A stretch of DNA of 64,000 bases, taken from assembly GCA_946699065.1 (NCBI GenBank), contig CAMPDV010002855.1, positions 1 through 64,000 of the forward strand, given 5' to 3'. Positions 30,340 through 44,006 of the stretch are shown in pieces. Under the pieces are notes generated by a model. It had not been told where the DNA came from. It saw only the letters and a program-made list of their open reading frames with translations, and searched no databases. Every line of letters begins with the position of its first letter. Positions within the stretch are counted from its first letter, which is position 1. The DNA comes from Loxodes magnus (Eukaryota; Ciliophora; Karyorelictea; Loxodida; Loxodidae). A program made the position numbers and the translations under genes.

Positions 30340-33140
30340 TGAAAATGTGCAAGAATTTGAGGAAATATAAAATAAATAGGTTATAAGATGCACTAGATCG
30401 TCAAAAATATTTAGAATCTTTCGTGCAAACTTATCTCCATCTATTTTAAATGAAGAATTTAGATTTTTGTAAAACAACTCTAAGGCTTTTATTAGTCCAA
30501 GTGGTAGTTTAACTCTCTTAAACTGATCTAATAAAAGTTTTCTTTCTATTGAGTCAAACATTTTTTAAACATATATCAGTGTTGTTTTCAATTTAGTCTT
30601 ACTTTTAGCACTTTTCCGATAGTTATCAATTTTTTGTTATATTATTCAAATTTATTAAGTTGTTTATCTAATTTTCATAAATCCCATTTATGAAGGGTGA
30701 ATCAAATTTCTCTAATAAAGCAGATTGTATATTAATTTTGTAAAACTTTATCATATAGTTTTATAATAATATTAATAAGAGAAATAGGTAGTCAGTTTTT
30801 CCAGTCATCTTTATTTTCTTTTTTAAATATTGGAATTACCGTCAATGTATTTAATTCCTAAGGAATTTTTCCAAATCTTAACATATTATTCAGAAAAGAG
30901 TGAAGAATTATTAACAAATATTATCCACCATATTTCAGAAATTCACCTTTTATTCAAGCTGAAACAGCTGCTTTTCCATTCGTAATTTCTTTTATAATTT
31001 CTTATATTTCTTGTATGGTAAAAAGATAAAATCCTTATAAATATGAGAGTTGATAAGCTTTAATTTCCTAAATACTATCTTATATTTTATCTATTTTTTA
31101 ATTACTAAGATTTATTTATTATTTAGTTAAATTAGAATATTTGTTAAAAATAAATTCTTCCATGAATCAATGAATTTATTTTTGATTTCTTAATTAAAAT
31201 TAATTTAATTTATTTTTTAGGATTTTTAACTTTTTTAGTATGTGAAAATATTTCTTTAGAATCTCCATTTAGAAGTAAAAATTTCTTTTTGCTTTATTTT
31301 TTTAAACTTTCACAAATTAGACTTGAAGTCATTCAGAATGTCGTTTCACTTTTTCATGAAGATTAGTTACTTATTTGTTTATTCTTCCAGATATAATCTA
31401 TGCTTCTTATATACTGAGTTAGCCCTTTTAGGCCTACATACTTCTTAGTAAGTCTCAAGGAAATTTGTTATAACTTGAATCTGGAATAAAGGATCTTAAT
31501 GTTTAATCAGCATTTTATTAGATGTTATTTTTGATAAATTCATATTAAACTTCAAGATTATCTTAATCTATATAAAGAATTTTAAAGAACACCAGAACAT
31601 TATAATATAACAATGGAGTTATGTAAGGAAGTGAGCATGGACTAATTTTAGCATTGTTGTATTATGACATAGTAATTAGATATTTTGAAAATAAAAGTAC
31701 CTAATTGAGATTCAAATGCCAGGGTTGGAGTATTAGCTTTGCATGCAGACGATGAGCAGATGATCTGATTCTTCTTTACAAAACTCCAAAGTAGATGAAG
31801 GAGTTAATAAATGAAACAAGTAAGCATTTTACATAAACGCACTTAAAGATCAATGTTATCAAATCTGAATGCATCTAAATTTTAAAGAAACATTATAAAT
31901 AATAAAATTTAAATTTATGATTAGATAATTAACCAATTATTTAAAAGGAACTAGTATCATATTTAGATGTAATGCTACATTAGAAGAAGAATTTTAATTA
32001 TCATTGTAGAGAAATCGTGATCAAGTATTTAGCTGCAATGAAAAAAGCTGTTTTTTAACTTATAAGATATAAGAATGTGATTTCTTGACATTTTAAAATT
32101 CTATGTAGGCTTTTTACACTACCTAAAGCAGAATATGGAGAGAAATAGTACCATGGTGTATTCAGAAAGGAATAACTGGAGTTTTGAATAGAATTGAATC
32201 AAATATGAGAATGATTTCAAGAAAAGTATTTTAAGCAACAACTCCAACATCAACAAGTTATGTTTCATAGATTTAAACTGGTTATCATTCAAACACATTA
32301 TGGCAATAAAGTTTTTTAAATTCTATTATAAAATGAAATAAGAAAGTATTTATTTTCCAACATCGACAATAGACTCTCTTTTCATTACCATCTGATAAAA
32401 AAGGATTTCAATGCTATGATCAAGTTTAGCAATTATCAGACCTCTATAGTATCGCCTTGTAGAATTCTAAAATTAGTACAAATTAAAAAAAATTTACTAA
32501 ATATATAAGAGACAAAATACAATAATATTTTTATAATACAGCTACTCAAAAGTTTAAGAGAATGAAAAAAGTTAAAATATATACTGAACAATTTTGTATC
32601 TTAACCAATTTCTAGTAATTACTTACACTAAATTGAACAAATAATTTAGACAAGAAATTATCAGTATATATAAACTTAGAACCCAATCTTTTAATTTTCG
32701 AAAAGATCTATAGGCTTGTCATTATCCTATTGATAATCCCTACTGTATGTGTGGAGAGTATGATACATTCAAGCACATTTTTAAATGCATATACTATTCT
32801 AATATAAGAGATTGACTATCGTAAAAGATTGGGAATTATGACTTAAATGCTTTATAATATATGATTATGGACTTATAAACTTCTTTCCAAAGTCTTATTT
32901 GGGATATTTAGATTTATAAATAAAATAATTTCATAAGAAACTTATATCAAGAAGATTAGAATTATTAGAAATGGAAAAAGTAAAAAGGGAGAAATAAAAG
33001 ATGAGACTATAACAAGAGTAATTAAAAATCGATGAAATCAAGATTATAATTAAAAAGCATTAAAAACATTTACTAATGTCTATAATTGAAGGAAGCAATT
33101 CATGCAGTTATAGATGTCAAAAAACTCTTTTTATTTAAAA
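30340..33140 (+). mobile_element. LINE L2, unit II: 5'-truncated with an internal inversion
   Basis: Three pieces. Positions 30340-30436 run plus and match the L1 region just upstream of 21040 (sense order). Positions 30437-31588 are inverted and match L1 from about 21040 back to 19895, including FDSIERKLL on the minus strand at 30525-30561. From about 31588 the element resumes on plus exactly where the inverted piece ends (CACCAGAAC), with GVMQGSE, RRWADDLILL and the zinc motif CMCGEYDTFKHIFKC (near 32750), ending near 33130. This is a balanced inversion of about 1.15 kb inside a 5'-truncated copy. It cannot be active. Confidence 0.82.
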
Positions 33141-34350
33141 TTTAAATAAACAGTTTCATACAATAACTCTATTATTAAATTGATATTACTAAATAGCTTT
33201 AATTTATACCATTTATTTTTATAAATAAATATTAAAATTTAAGTTCTAAAAACTAATTAAATTGCTAATGAAGCCATGAACTCTTTATTTAACTATAATT
33301 AATAAAACATAGATAATATAAAGGAAGAAATATTTAAAAGGAATTTAAGTTTTAAGTAAACTAAAGGAAACTTTAGCTTTATTACTTTAATAATATAAAA
33401 TTCTAAATGATAGCAAGTTAAAAATAATCCTTTATAATAGTAAGATATTAATATTAAAAATACTATATCAAAAATCTAAAATAATTAAATAATTATATGC
33501 TTAGCTAGAATTAATTATCTTTGTATCAATTTAAAACTAATAAAGAGGATGCTTTTCATAATTTTGATAAGAGTTTTAAATAATTGGTTAACAATAAGCA
33601 TTTGATTACTAGATTATAAAAATATAAAAATTCTCATTTAATAATTAATATCTACAATAATTAAAACAATAATTTAGTAAATTAAAAAGTAAATATAGTT
33701 AAACATATCTTTAGAGATAACTGTATAAAATAAAATTAATAAAGAATTATCAATAATTATAAATTTAATGAATGTATAATTTTTAGTTCTAAATAATATA
33801 AGTAATTATAATAATAATCTTAACTAACTTTTATTATATTTTAAAGTTAAGTATAAATTATTAATTTATATAAATTTAATTAAACTTATTATAATTATGT
33901 AAAATTAATTATTTTATAATTGTCAGTTAAAGAAATTTAAATATAAGCCATTATTATTAATTTGCTAATAATAAGAAAATTATACTTACATAAAATATTT
34001 AACTATAATTAAATTACTTTATTTCTTTTATTTAAAACATATTTTAACTAAAACTATCCTTTAAAATATAAGTGCTAAAGATTAACTTTTATTTTATCTA
34101 TGCTATCATTTTTATTATTTATATATATCAAGCTATTTAATTATATTATAAAATTTTCATATTTTAGCTTAAAATTAATAAAATAAATGATAATTATTAA
34201 AATAATTTATTTATATTTTTAAAAATTAATAATTTAAAAATCTTATTTACTATTTAAAGATTTAAATAATAAGTTATAATAATAAACTATAAGAGTTTAA
34301 ATATTTTAAATATTGAGACATAATTGTATAATTATTGGCATTTAACCAGG
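33141..34350. other. AT-rich spacer (unit II), no gene seen
   Basis: Counterpart of 2261-3474 with scattered changes. Confidence 0.45.
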
Positions 34351-34605
34351 CAAATTACGCTAAATTTAAAAGTTTCTATATTTCATTCATGGCTCTCTTT
34401 CACTCTCATCTTGATAAAGAATTTTTCAGCTCATTAAATCTGTTTATGGGTTTTTAATATAATCCATTTTCTCTTCACTCTAGTTATTAAAGATCTTAAA
34501 TGTTCTTCTAAATATTATTGATGAAATATTTTTATGTATTTATTTAATTTAATTATCTTATCTTTTATAAACTATTTATTAATATAATTTAGTCATTAAA
34601 AAAAA

Positions 34606-35227
34606 ATGGAGAGTTGGAAGAAAGGTTTTCTTATCGAAAAGATTACTCGTAGAACTACTGATCAATCTTTCTAAAATTAACAAACACCAACTAAGACTTA
34701 AAAGAAAAAATATTGCTAAATATCAGAATAAAAATAACTACCTGCAAAAATTCCTAAAAAGAGGCATATATTTAATCAACTAATGAATTTAGACAAGGAA
34801 TAACTCGTGGAGATTATTTTCGACTACACTGATAAAGTCGAGAATCTCGAGCATTATGTTATCAGTTTATAACAAGATTTATAAGATAATGTGAACGATG
34901 AGAAGCCACACACTGAATTTGTTACAAAATAGGATATTAATAACAGATTCAAGAAATAGAATGCGATATTGTTAGACTAGATTAATAAATGGGAATAGAC
35001 TTTTAAAAATATGAAAATACCTTTTAGCAAGTTAAAGAAATTAAGCAAAGGTTAGAGAAATTAGAGAGCTAATAGCCATAAAAAAATCAAGATTCAATGA
35101 TAATAGAAGAACAACCCATGATTTAAGAAAAATACTTCAAAAAAAAGTGCTTCATATGTGGCAGTCAATATCATCTTTGAAGAAGATGCTAGGGAAATAA
35201 GGAAATTAGAAAAAAGATTTGAAATGA
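34606..35227 (+). pseudogene. ORF X, unit II: gag-like with CCHC knuckle
   Basis: Counterpart of 3717-4339. Same start, MESWKKGFL, same internal frame change and the knuckle CFICGSQYHL (the second position differs, TTC for TAC). One A fewer in the A run before the terminal TGA (35225-35227) shifts the last few codons relative to unit I. Confidence 0.55.
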
Positions 35228-35261
35228 ATTGACCATGTTTTATCCTTCCTCGGATGGTTAA

Positions 35262-35702
35262 TTATGACGTAAGAAGATAACTCCAAGACCGTTCGGAAAG
35301 CTCGGAAGTGAACTTGGGTGGAGACACCGGGGAGTCCGAGACCCTGTAAAAGGTAATACAGGAGGTTATGGATCTTTTAAGGGAACACTCCATTAACCTT
35401 AAAATTTTTAATTTAATAATTGAAAAGATGGTGGGAGCTGAGAATGACCTTCGTGACAACACTTTCTAGTTTTATGGCTAGGAAAAAGTTCCTTTCCTGT
35501 CGCTGAGAAAGTCCCTGGTCAGAGTCATTTTCTGAAGGGAACACTGTCTTTGAGATTATCCGCTCTTGGTAGGGGCTTGAAGCCTAGCTGGTCATAGCGA
35601 TGGAGCTCCCTAGCAGCTGTGCCTGGAGCACAACAGGATATCCCCGTTATTCCATAAAAAGAGAGTGTCGGGTCGTGCAATTGGAAAGGAGTTTCTGGTC
35701 CA
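35262..35702 (+). ncRNA. GC-rich hairpin island, unit II
   Basis: Counterpart of 4370-4812. The hairpins listed there are all present, except that the loop-side T of CAGTTGTGCC is C here, which leaves the stem intact. Confidence 0.4.
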
Positions 35703-36437
35703 AAATTTTTTTTAGATGAAATTAATTAAATTTTTTAATTAAATTTTAATTTAATTTAATAGTTTAGTCATATAAAACAAGTCTTTTGCACTATTTTTCA
35801 TTAATTATTTTAAGTTTATAATAATAAAGTATAAAATTGTTTAGAGGTCTTCTTGGATTTTCACCAATTTCCCTCTTTCCAACCAGAATAGTCTGGTGAA
35901 TAAAAAGAAAAGTTTATTGTTTCATTTCTATTTTTTCTTGTCTTAAATCTTGTACTTCTCTTCTCTCTCCATCTTTCATCCATCTACCTTGCTACTATTC
36001 TTTTGGCGCTTGTCTCTTTAATTTGATAAATAGATCCTCTCTCAGTAATATAAATTCTTTCTGTCAGTCATAAATTATAATTTATTTTTTATAATTATTG
36101 CTTAATAAGATTTCTTTAATCATTAAAAATAATTTAATAAAAATTAAAATTATTATTATTTTTCTTTAAATTTAAAAAATTTCTCATTTTAAATATGTTT
36201 TTCAAATTTTATAAAAATTGGAAAAAGATTTATAAATAAATAAACTAAGATAAACTTTTTTTTAATTCCATATTTAAGATTTTGTTAAACATTTGTAATT
36301 TAAAAGTTTGTTTAAAAATACTTTTCTTATTCTTTTAATTTTTAAAAAAGTTTAAAATTACATTAAAAAAATTGAAAATTTTTAAATTTCTGATTATTTC
36401 TTAAGCGATTTTTTTTTATCTGAAAAGATCTTCATTT
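35703..36437. other. Spacer between the GC island and G1 (unit II)
   Basis: Counterpart of 4813-5632, about 85 bases shorter because the stretch near 5410-5500 is missing. It includes the possible minus-strand ORF of 5034-5190. Confidence 0.4.
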
Positions 36438-38064
36438 ATGAGACAAGCTTAGGCAGTTTTTTATAGACCGTACTAAAATCATAGTAGAACTTTTACTATT
36501 CATCTAATTAAACTTTTTTATATTTACTAAGAAAATTTTTGTTAATGATTAGATTTATAACTTCATCTTAAGGTTTACAGAGATCCATTTTAATAAAGGT
36601 TTCATTCGTAAAACATTTATATCGTTTGTATCGCGTTGTAAAAACTGAGCTTTGTACCCAGAAGAAAAAAAGTTAAATAACTTCGTTTACTTAAAATGTA
36701 ATTTCTTAAATTTAATATCTCTGATAGATGTATATCTTTGAAAACAATTATTTTAGATTTAAGCGAATAACCAAGTTTAATTCGACCAGAGCAAATAAAT
36801 GTTCTAAAAAAATGATAAATAAAGTTAATTTCCTAATAAATAGGTAAAATGGTATAATAAGACATGTTTATAAACAAAATTGCAAAATAATCTATAAACT
36901 GAACTTAATTTTTATAAGCTAAAGATAAATATTTAATATAAGAAAATTTTAAATTTATATTAAATAAATAATTTCATCTTAAATATGTACAAAACAAGAA
37001 ATAGTTAATAATATAAAATCTCAACTTTACTTAAACAGAGCTCTCATCTGTCCAGATATAAGAATTGGAATTTATTAATAATTGTTTTTCTTAAAGTTAT
37101 TAGGCAAGTATAAAAAAATAGTCTTGATTGCATATTAAGCTAAATAATCAAACAGGATATTTAATATATTAAGAAGAAATGATGTTTAATTATAAGTAGG
37201 AAGCTCAAATTTATATAAATAGTCTAACTTCCTAATTTCAATCATAATAAAATGAATTAAGTTATTGTAACTCAAGAATTGTTGAAATGCATTAGCAAAT
37301 CTAATATCTTGAAATTCTTAATTAAAATCTTGATAAAGAATTTTTATATTTATGAAACAAACCTGAGGAATACTGAAACTATTAAAATAGATGTAGTGAT
37401 AAATAAGTTTAAGTAGAACTCTGCTAAAAACAAGTGAAAGTTGAAAAAATTGATATTGTACCTAATATTTAAGTATTGAAATATTTAGCAAGGTAGTTTA
37501 AACTGAAGCAAACATTGAAACAACTTCTTATGAACTATAACTGATATAACTTAGCATTAACTTGATAATTTTTCTTAAGAACTACAAAAGTTAAAATAAA
37601 ATAATTAAAAATTATAAGATGCTTATAGTACATTGAATATTCAGTATCTTTATTTTATATATGATCATGAACGATAAAATTAAAGGAAATTAGACGCTTA
37701 ATCTAGAATATCAGACTTTCCGAAGAAGTAATAGCAAATTATAGTTTAGCAAATGTTAAAACCTTTAAAACTATATTAATCTACTTCTACAATTCAATTA
37801 AGTGATTTATATAATCATTAATAAAACTTTTAAATAGATACTTCAGAATTTATTACAAAAAATGACTATATCTCAAATAGTTAAAATTAGAATGAAATAA
37901 TATAGCATGGAAAAACAAGTTAGCGAGATGTTCTACCAAATTCAGAGATTTAGAGACCTATGTAGCCTGATTCTTGGGCTTATAATATAAATGATGAAGA
38001 ATTACTAAGGAAGTATAATTTTAGAAGCAAACAATTCATTTCATTCTTAGAATCAAAACATTGA
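36438..38064 (+). CDS. Gene G1, unit II: uninterrupted by element Y
   Basis: This copy has no insertion Y, so its last exon (from about 37540) is continuous to TGA 38062-38064. In the last exon region it appears identical or nearly so to unit I over hundreds of bases. It has extra single bases in the 5' part (a T near 36540 and an A near 37000) that would break the first frame if it is one exon. Either the 5' exon structure is wrong or this copy is damaged there. The proposed 16-nt intron is unchanged. Confidence 0.45.
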
Positions 38065-38112
38065 TAAAAATAGAATCTTTTTACAACTATAGAAAACACT
38101 TTTATTACACTA

Positions 38113-38930
38113 TCATGTAAGTTAAAGTTTAAGGTGAAAATGAAGAATGTAAGTTAAAGTTTAAGGTAAAAAAAGTTCTTATTTAATAAACAAATAAAAT
38201 ATTCTATTTTTAAAGAAAAAATTTGGAATACTTAAAAACCTTATCTAAAATCCTATTTCTTCCAGTACAAGCTGAGCAACAGCGTAAAAAATAAATAATA
38301 AGTAATATCTAGTAAAATAGAACAACTTAGAATAATAATCATTAGGGAGATATTCGATATAACAAAAATTAAAATTTTTATGTTAAAATAATTTTTTTAA
38401 GCTGAATCACTAGTGAGGAATTAAGAACATTTGAAATCGAACTTGTTAAAAAGAAAATCTTCTTTTCTAATATTTATTTAAAGATACTTTAGGTCATTAA
38501 AATAGTTCTGCTCGAATTAGAATATTCGGACCATATCATCTTTTTTCCATACTTATTTTTGATTGAAAGGTAGTTCAGAATCCATTTCTTTTCACGCTCT
38601 GAATACTGTAAATGTCGTGCTTTTAAGAATATTCTTTTTAGGATTAAAAGGTAATTTTATTCTTGATTAATCAGAAGTAGATACGATAAAGACTTGTCTT
38701 GATTTCTTCTTTCTATTTTAGCTATAGATGTTTTTACGCAGATAAAACTCTCCTAATATTTTTTCAGAGCAAAAGAATCAAATGTGCTATAGAATAAGAA
38801 TCTTCTATCAATTTGATTATTTTAAATAGAAAGATTCATCTTTCATCTCTTCTTTATTTTCTAAATATTTGCTAGTCTTTATTTTTGATATAGATAAGTG
38901 TTTTTTAGTTTTGGCTGAATATTTTCCTTT
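38113..38930 (-). CDS. Candidate gene G4, unit II
   Basis: Counterpart of 8167-8984. The ATG proposed in unit I reads AAG here, and a 1-bp loss lies near 38540. Of the changes seen, at least two are synonymous in one minus-strand frame (CAA/TAA for Gln, CTA/TTA for Leu) and two are not. The coding status is doubtful. Confidence 0.22.
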
Positions 38931-39345
38931 TTATTTGGTTTTAAAATTTTAAGATTAACTAAAATTAAAAAAGTTATTAAGCTAGATTACATCTAAAGCT
39001 TTTAAAGAGTTAAAGTTAAAGTTAAAATATAATTAAAGTGATTTAGTTAAGCTACTATATTTAATATCAAAAATAATCTTAAATTAAAGGAAAACTTTAG
39101 TTCTTTATAAATAATAATCCCAATCTAGTTTTAATGCTCTAAGTTTCTTTTTGCTATTCTAAGCTTATAAGTCTAGCTTAATTATATTTTAATTATTAGT
39201 TATATGAACTATAAATAATTAAGTTTTAACTTGTAGATTCTAATACTCAATCTTATATCCAAAATAAAGACGCTATTTAAATACTTGAGGTAAATAAATT
39301 TACCATAGTTTGCTATATTAGTGATTAGATCTATATTTCTTTTAT

Positions 39346-41605
39346 TCATTTATTCTAGCTGTGTATCAAGCTCAGTAGTTTTCTTGTTTTATTTTCAAAT
39401 CTTTTGTATTTTTCTAATATTTTAAGATAATTTTCAGCTAATGTAATTAATTTAATTCTTTAAGTGGAAATATTGCTTAATAATAAAAATAAATAGAATG
39501 CTAATGGATATATAGTAATAGTATAAGATACCTATTGATTAAGATTAACTTAAGAAAGGAATAATTAATTTATTAGTTACTTTTAAAATACTAAGCTTCT
39601 TAATATTAGTTATATAGCCTTAGTTAAATTACTTATATAAGCTTACTAATGCTATTATTTTTAACTTTAATTTGTATTATTAATTTCCTTTATTTAGTTT
39701 ATAATACTTTATTATTTTAGCTATATACATTTCCTTATAATTAAAAGCATTAATATCTATATATTAGTTAGTGCTTCTTTGTTTATTATTGATATAGTTT
39801 ATATTTTAAAGAATGCTAAGAATAATAATTTAAATATAGTTAACTTAAAGACTTGTATTATGTTATTTATTATTAATTCTCTATCTCTCTGCAAAATTCA
39901 AAGGCTAGTTTTATAATCTCCTAATTTAGCTTAAGATATCTTTAATAATTTGTGAAATCATTGTTAAAAATTCCTCAGTTCCTTTCTATTAGTACATGCT
40001 ATCAAAATTTTATTAGAAGAAATAAAAATTAGCTTTCTAGGTTGATTTTGATTTTTAGATGTTTTTATTTGAGTCTTATTTCCTAAATTTTTTCTTATTC
40101 TATTATTAAAGAACTTCCTCTAAATTCTATTTTTTCACTTCCCATTTATTGAACTGAAGGCTGTAGCTCATTCTATGGTCTAAAATTATCTTGCTTCGTT
40201 ATTTTTGCCACTTTTGTAATTATTTAATGAGGCATTTCTTTTGTTTTGCGAAGATTTTTCTGAATTCTCAAATTCAGAATTCAAACTGATTATAATATTT
40301 CCTATTTGTTTATTTTATACTTCTTAGATTTTATTTTTAGCAGGTATTTTTATAGTGTTTTGCTCTTATTCTGATCAATTAATCCCTTTTCTTTTTCAAA
40401 TAGAAATAATTTTCAATAGCTTCATTAAGCCTTAAAGTCTAAAGACTTTATTTTTGATGTCTATTAATTTCTTTTTGATTTATGACTTAAAATTTCTTAT
40501 TAGCAAATTATAATTGTTATTCTTATTTATTTGCTAAGTCTCAAATCCTTATTTTTGGATAATTTTTCAGTCAGTTTATATGGAGTTAAGATTTTAGTGA
40601 AGTTTAGAAGGTATTAAAACATTTATTGTTCCCAGTTAAGTCTTTTATTTGTTTAATTTAAATGAAATAGGAAGGTTTCTTTTATTTAATAAAGATTTAT
40701 ATTAAATTAAAGATATTCAATTAATATATTAATAGAAATACTTTTAGCTAAGAAGTCTTCTACTATTATTATTTTTCTTATTCTTAAATTATACTAATTC
40801 TCTTTATCTAAAATTGAGTCTTATTATTATTATTTTAATCCATTCCTTATTTTTAAATAAGATGATATTATGATTTTGCTCTAATGCTTTATAGCTAAAA
40901 GATTAAAATTTAAATATTATTAAAAGATAACCAAGCAAACTAATGTTCTTAATCTAAATAATCTAATGAATGTTAAAATTATTAGATGAATCAAGTTCAC
41001 TTAAAGGCTTAAATCATTATTTCATATCTTTAACTTGTTCCTAAACTCTTCCTTTTTCCACTTCTATTCCCTTTTAGTTATTTTTGTTTTTTGGAGTTCT
41101 TGATTTTCCAGCCAATCGAGAATTGACTTCTATAAAATCCTTGATCTTAAATTACAACTTTCAACTAATCTCTTCAATTAACTTCAATTCTTTTAAGCAT
41201 CTTATTTGGAATATTCTTTTCTGCTTAAAAATTGTCTCTTTAAGTTAGTCCTAGTATTTTTAAGAATTGATATCCCAGCAAGATACCATTTAAGAATTTT
41301 AAGTGGAGCTTGAAATTCACACCTTTAAGTTTTATTATTATTAAGTTATAATTATACATATTAATGTATTAAAGTGTTCTTACCTTAGTCTTCATTTCTT
41401 ACTTCTAATGTTTATATTATTCTATTAAGATTTAAGTCTCTTCCTCAATCTTGCAAGCTAACTGTTCACAACTTGTTTATGAATAGTATCACAAAAAATA
41501 GAAGGTTTAGCTGATTCTATAACTAATCTATAATAAAATTTAGTCTCTACAGCTAATACAATCGCTTAGTAAGTTTTATTAAGTTGATAATTATTTACTT
41601 GCTTC
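39346..41605 (-). CDS. Candidate gene G2, unit II
   Basis: Counterpart of 9400-11660, with the terminal TGA at 39346-39348. TGG at 41275-41277 replaces TGA of unit I. The C-terminal 30 codons show about five conservative replacements (Arg/Lys, Met/Ile) and no indel. Upstream single-base indels remain unexplained. Confidence 0.32.
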
Positions 41606-41704
41606 AATAAATTAAGGATTAGCTTTTCTTTTTTTAATTAATTTAATTTAAAAATTAATAAAATATAAGTGTTTATTTATTAAAATAGAGCCAAGAAAAA
41701 GTTC

Positions 41705-43371
41705 ATTAATAACTCTTCATTACAGTTAAGTCTTAAGTTATTAAAAATTAATAAAGTAATTTAAGCTTTTTAAGTAAACAGAACATAGATTTTCGAAGAC
41801 TACAATTAAAAAAAATAACCTGAATATTTACCTATACAGCTAAACATTCCTATAGAAATATCTCATTGGAGATTAGGTGAGAAGTAAAATTTATAAAAGA
41901 CGGAACTATATAAAAAATATAATAATATGAAAGATAATCTATATTGCAAGATGCATAAATAATAAAAGAGTAAGCATTTGTAAATTTAGAAAAATTAGAA
42001 GCATAAAGCTAATTAGAATCTTAATTAGTAAGATAATAAGACTAATTAGTTCATCAATTGAAGAAAGTTTTAATAAAGAAAGCAAAATTTATAATAAATC
42101 AGAGGAAGATTAATTATTAAGGAAATTTAAGAAAATAAGCTAATTCCTATAGGTACTAAAAGATAATAGCCTGTTTATATAAATTAGTCTTCATTGATCT
42201 TCTAATTAATATCCTAAGATTTATTCTTAGATATTATATTTCTCAGTTGATGGAATTTTTTAATGCAAAAATTATAAAGTTAAGAAATAGAAGAGCTATG
42301 AAAAGGTATAAATTTAATTGAGAAACACTAAGAAATAAAAAAATATGCAATTGATTTTGCTAGAATAAATAAAGGCAAAAAAATAAATTAAAATTTAGGT
42401 TTGAAAAAACTCTAAAGGGTTAAATAAGCCAAAGAACGTACTCAAAATTATCATAACATTTTTATAAATCGCAATTAGAGATATAATTCTTGTTCTTTTA
42501 AGTTTTGCTCGAATTTCTACAGTGATATATCGAATGTTAATTCTACTCATTAGAAATAAGCATTGCTTGAATTCATGGTTATTCAATTTTTTTTCTAATT
42601 TTCTTTTCATAGTTATGTTTATATTCAGCATGCATTATATTTCTTTTTCTTTTACCGCTGATATCTAGCTGAAAAATTACACAAAATAGCTTTATCTATA
42701 TATTTAGGCCTTCTTTTAATTTTATACCATCTCAGTTTTTTTCTTAAATTTATCTTTTTATTATTGTTGTTTCTCTCATTTTATCTTTTGTTTTATTTTA
42801 TTTATCTTTCCTAAAATTGTTTTAGGCAATAATTTTTCAGCTTTTGAAGGTAATTTTCATCAAAATTGCAATATAAAATTCCAGCTTTAACTTAAATATA
42901 ATTTATTTAGTTATAAAATTTCTAGGTTTAATTTATTTTGGTTGATTTAATAAAGTTATTATTTTATTAGATTATAGATTTTAATTAGCTTTTATCATAT
43001 TATCCCTGTTAGCCTTATCTTGAATAATGTTTAACTAGCTTTAATTTTATTGTTTAACAGCAACACCTAGTATGATTAAAAATGAGATCCTTAATTATAT
43101 AGTAAAATAGCTTATTAATAGAATAAATTGTTAGTCTTAGTTAAAGAAATGTAAAGTGAGTTAAAGCTAAAGGCTTAATATTAAGAGAAATAGTAAATTT
43201 AGTGTAATAAGTAATTTTTAAAGGTTTAGTTTATAGTTATTATATAAGGAAGCCTGTTTTTAGTTGTTAGAGACTTAATTTTAGTTTTAAATAGATTGAT
43301 TAAAATAATTAGAAATTTAATTTTAGTTTAGTTGATTGATTTTATAATGGTAACTGATGTGAGTATCTGAG
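41705..43371 (+). CDS. Gene G3, unit II
   Basis: Counterpart of 11760-13429, nearly identical over the coiled-coil part and first membrane segments. Near 43203 one base is missing relative to unit I, so the C-terminal 50-60 codons would shift. Either the real stop is earlier or this copy is damaged. Confidence 0.4.
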
Positions 43372-43389
43372 TAATATAAATGAGATAAT

Positions 43390-44003
43390 GCAATCTAATA
43401 CAATTTAAATAAAGATAAGTGGTTAAAATAAGATAATAATTTTAGCTTATGCTTGGCTTTTAACTAAGCATATTATAATTAATTAATTTAAAAATTCTTT
43501 AGAGCTAAATTTGAGTTCTTAATTCATTTTCACTATCCGTTAATCTTTTTTACACTTATCTTAGATTAAATTCAACTTTCCTCTAAAATTCCTCTTGCTC
43601 TCCCTTGCTTAGTTTCTATTTTTTTTGTTTAGTTAATTCATTATATAATAATGTATGTTCATTAAATCCCAAAAAATATTTGCCAATTACTTTTTATTAT
43701 GATAAAATTATTTCAATGTATCTTTTCTTCCTTTTTTTAATATTTCTTTAATGTAATCTTTTACTATCAAGTCTATTTATTACCTCAGTCTTTCTTATTT
43801 ATTACGTATTCAGTAATCTAATTTGTAACTGCCTCATATATGTGTATTAGTTCAAAGTTTGGTAGATCTATTAAGTCTAACCTGTTATTTAGGTAAATGT
43901 TGTACAATTAAGATTTACATCTTTCTCTTTTTTCCATATATTATTTGCATGCACTTATGATATGAGTTTCGTCTTATACTCCAATATTGCAGAATTTGCA
44001 AAT
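43390..44003 (-). mobile_element. LINE L3 remnant, unit II
   Basis: Counterpart of 13450-14062 with the same zinc motif CKFCNIGVQDETHIISAC on the minus strand near 44000. Confidence 0.55.
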
Positions 44004-44006
44004 TAT

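Larger units (their letters stand above)
1..30892. repeat. Tandem unit I (about 30.9 kb, includes the 861-bp insertion Y)
   Basis: Position 1 matches position 30893 and again 60834, and the order of features is the same in each copy. The unit I to II offset starts at 30892. It falls to about 30807 by position 7000, because unit II lacks about 85 bp near 5410-5500. It becomes about 29946 after 7880, because unit II lacks the 861-bp insertion Y. It then stays between 29930 and 29946. The boundary used here is simply where the window starts, not a biological junction. Confidence 0.95.

Noticed and set aside
30325..30561. Minus-strand 78-codon frame starting MFDSIERK as an independent gene
   Set aside because: The start is a genuine reverse-transcriptase motif, but it belongs to the inverted piece of LINE L2, and the frame runs across the inversion edge into unrelated sequence.
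30436..31588. Twin-priming (5' inversion) as the origin of the L2 structure
   Set aside because: Twin priming inverts the extreme 5' end. Here about 95 bases of correctly oriented element sequence precede the inverted piece.
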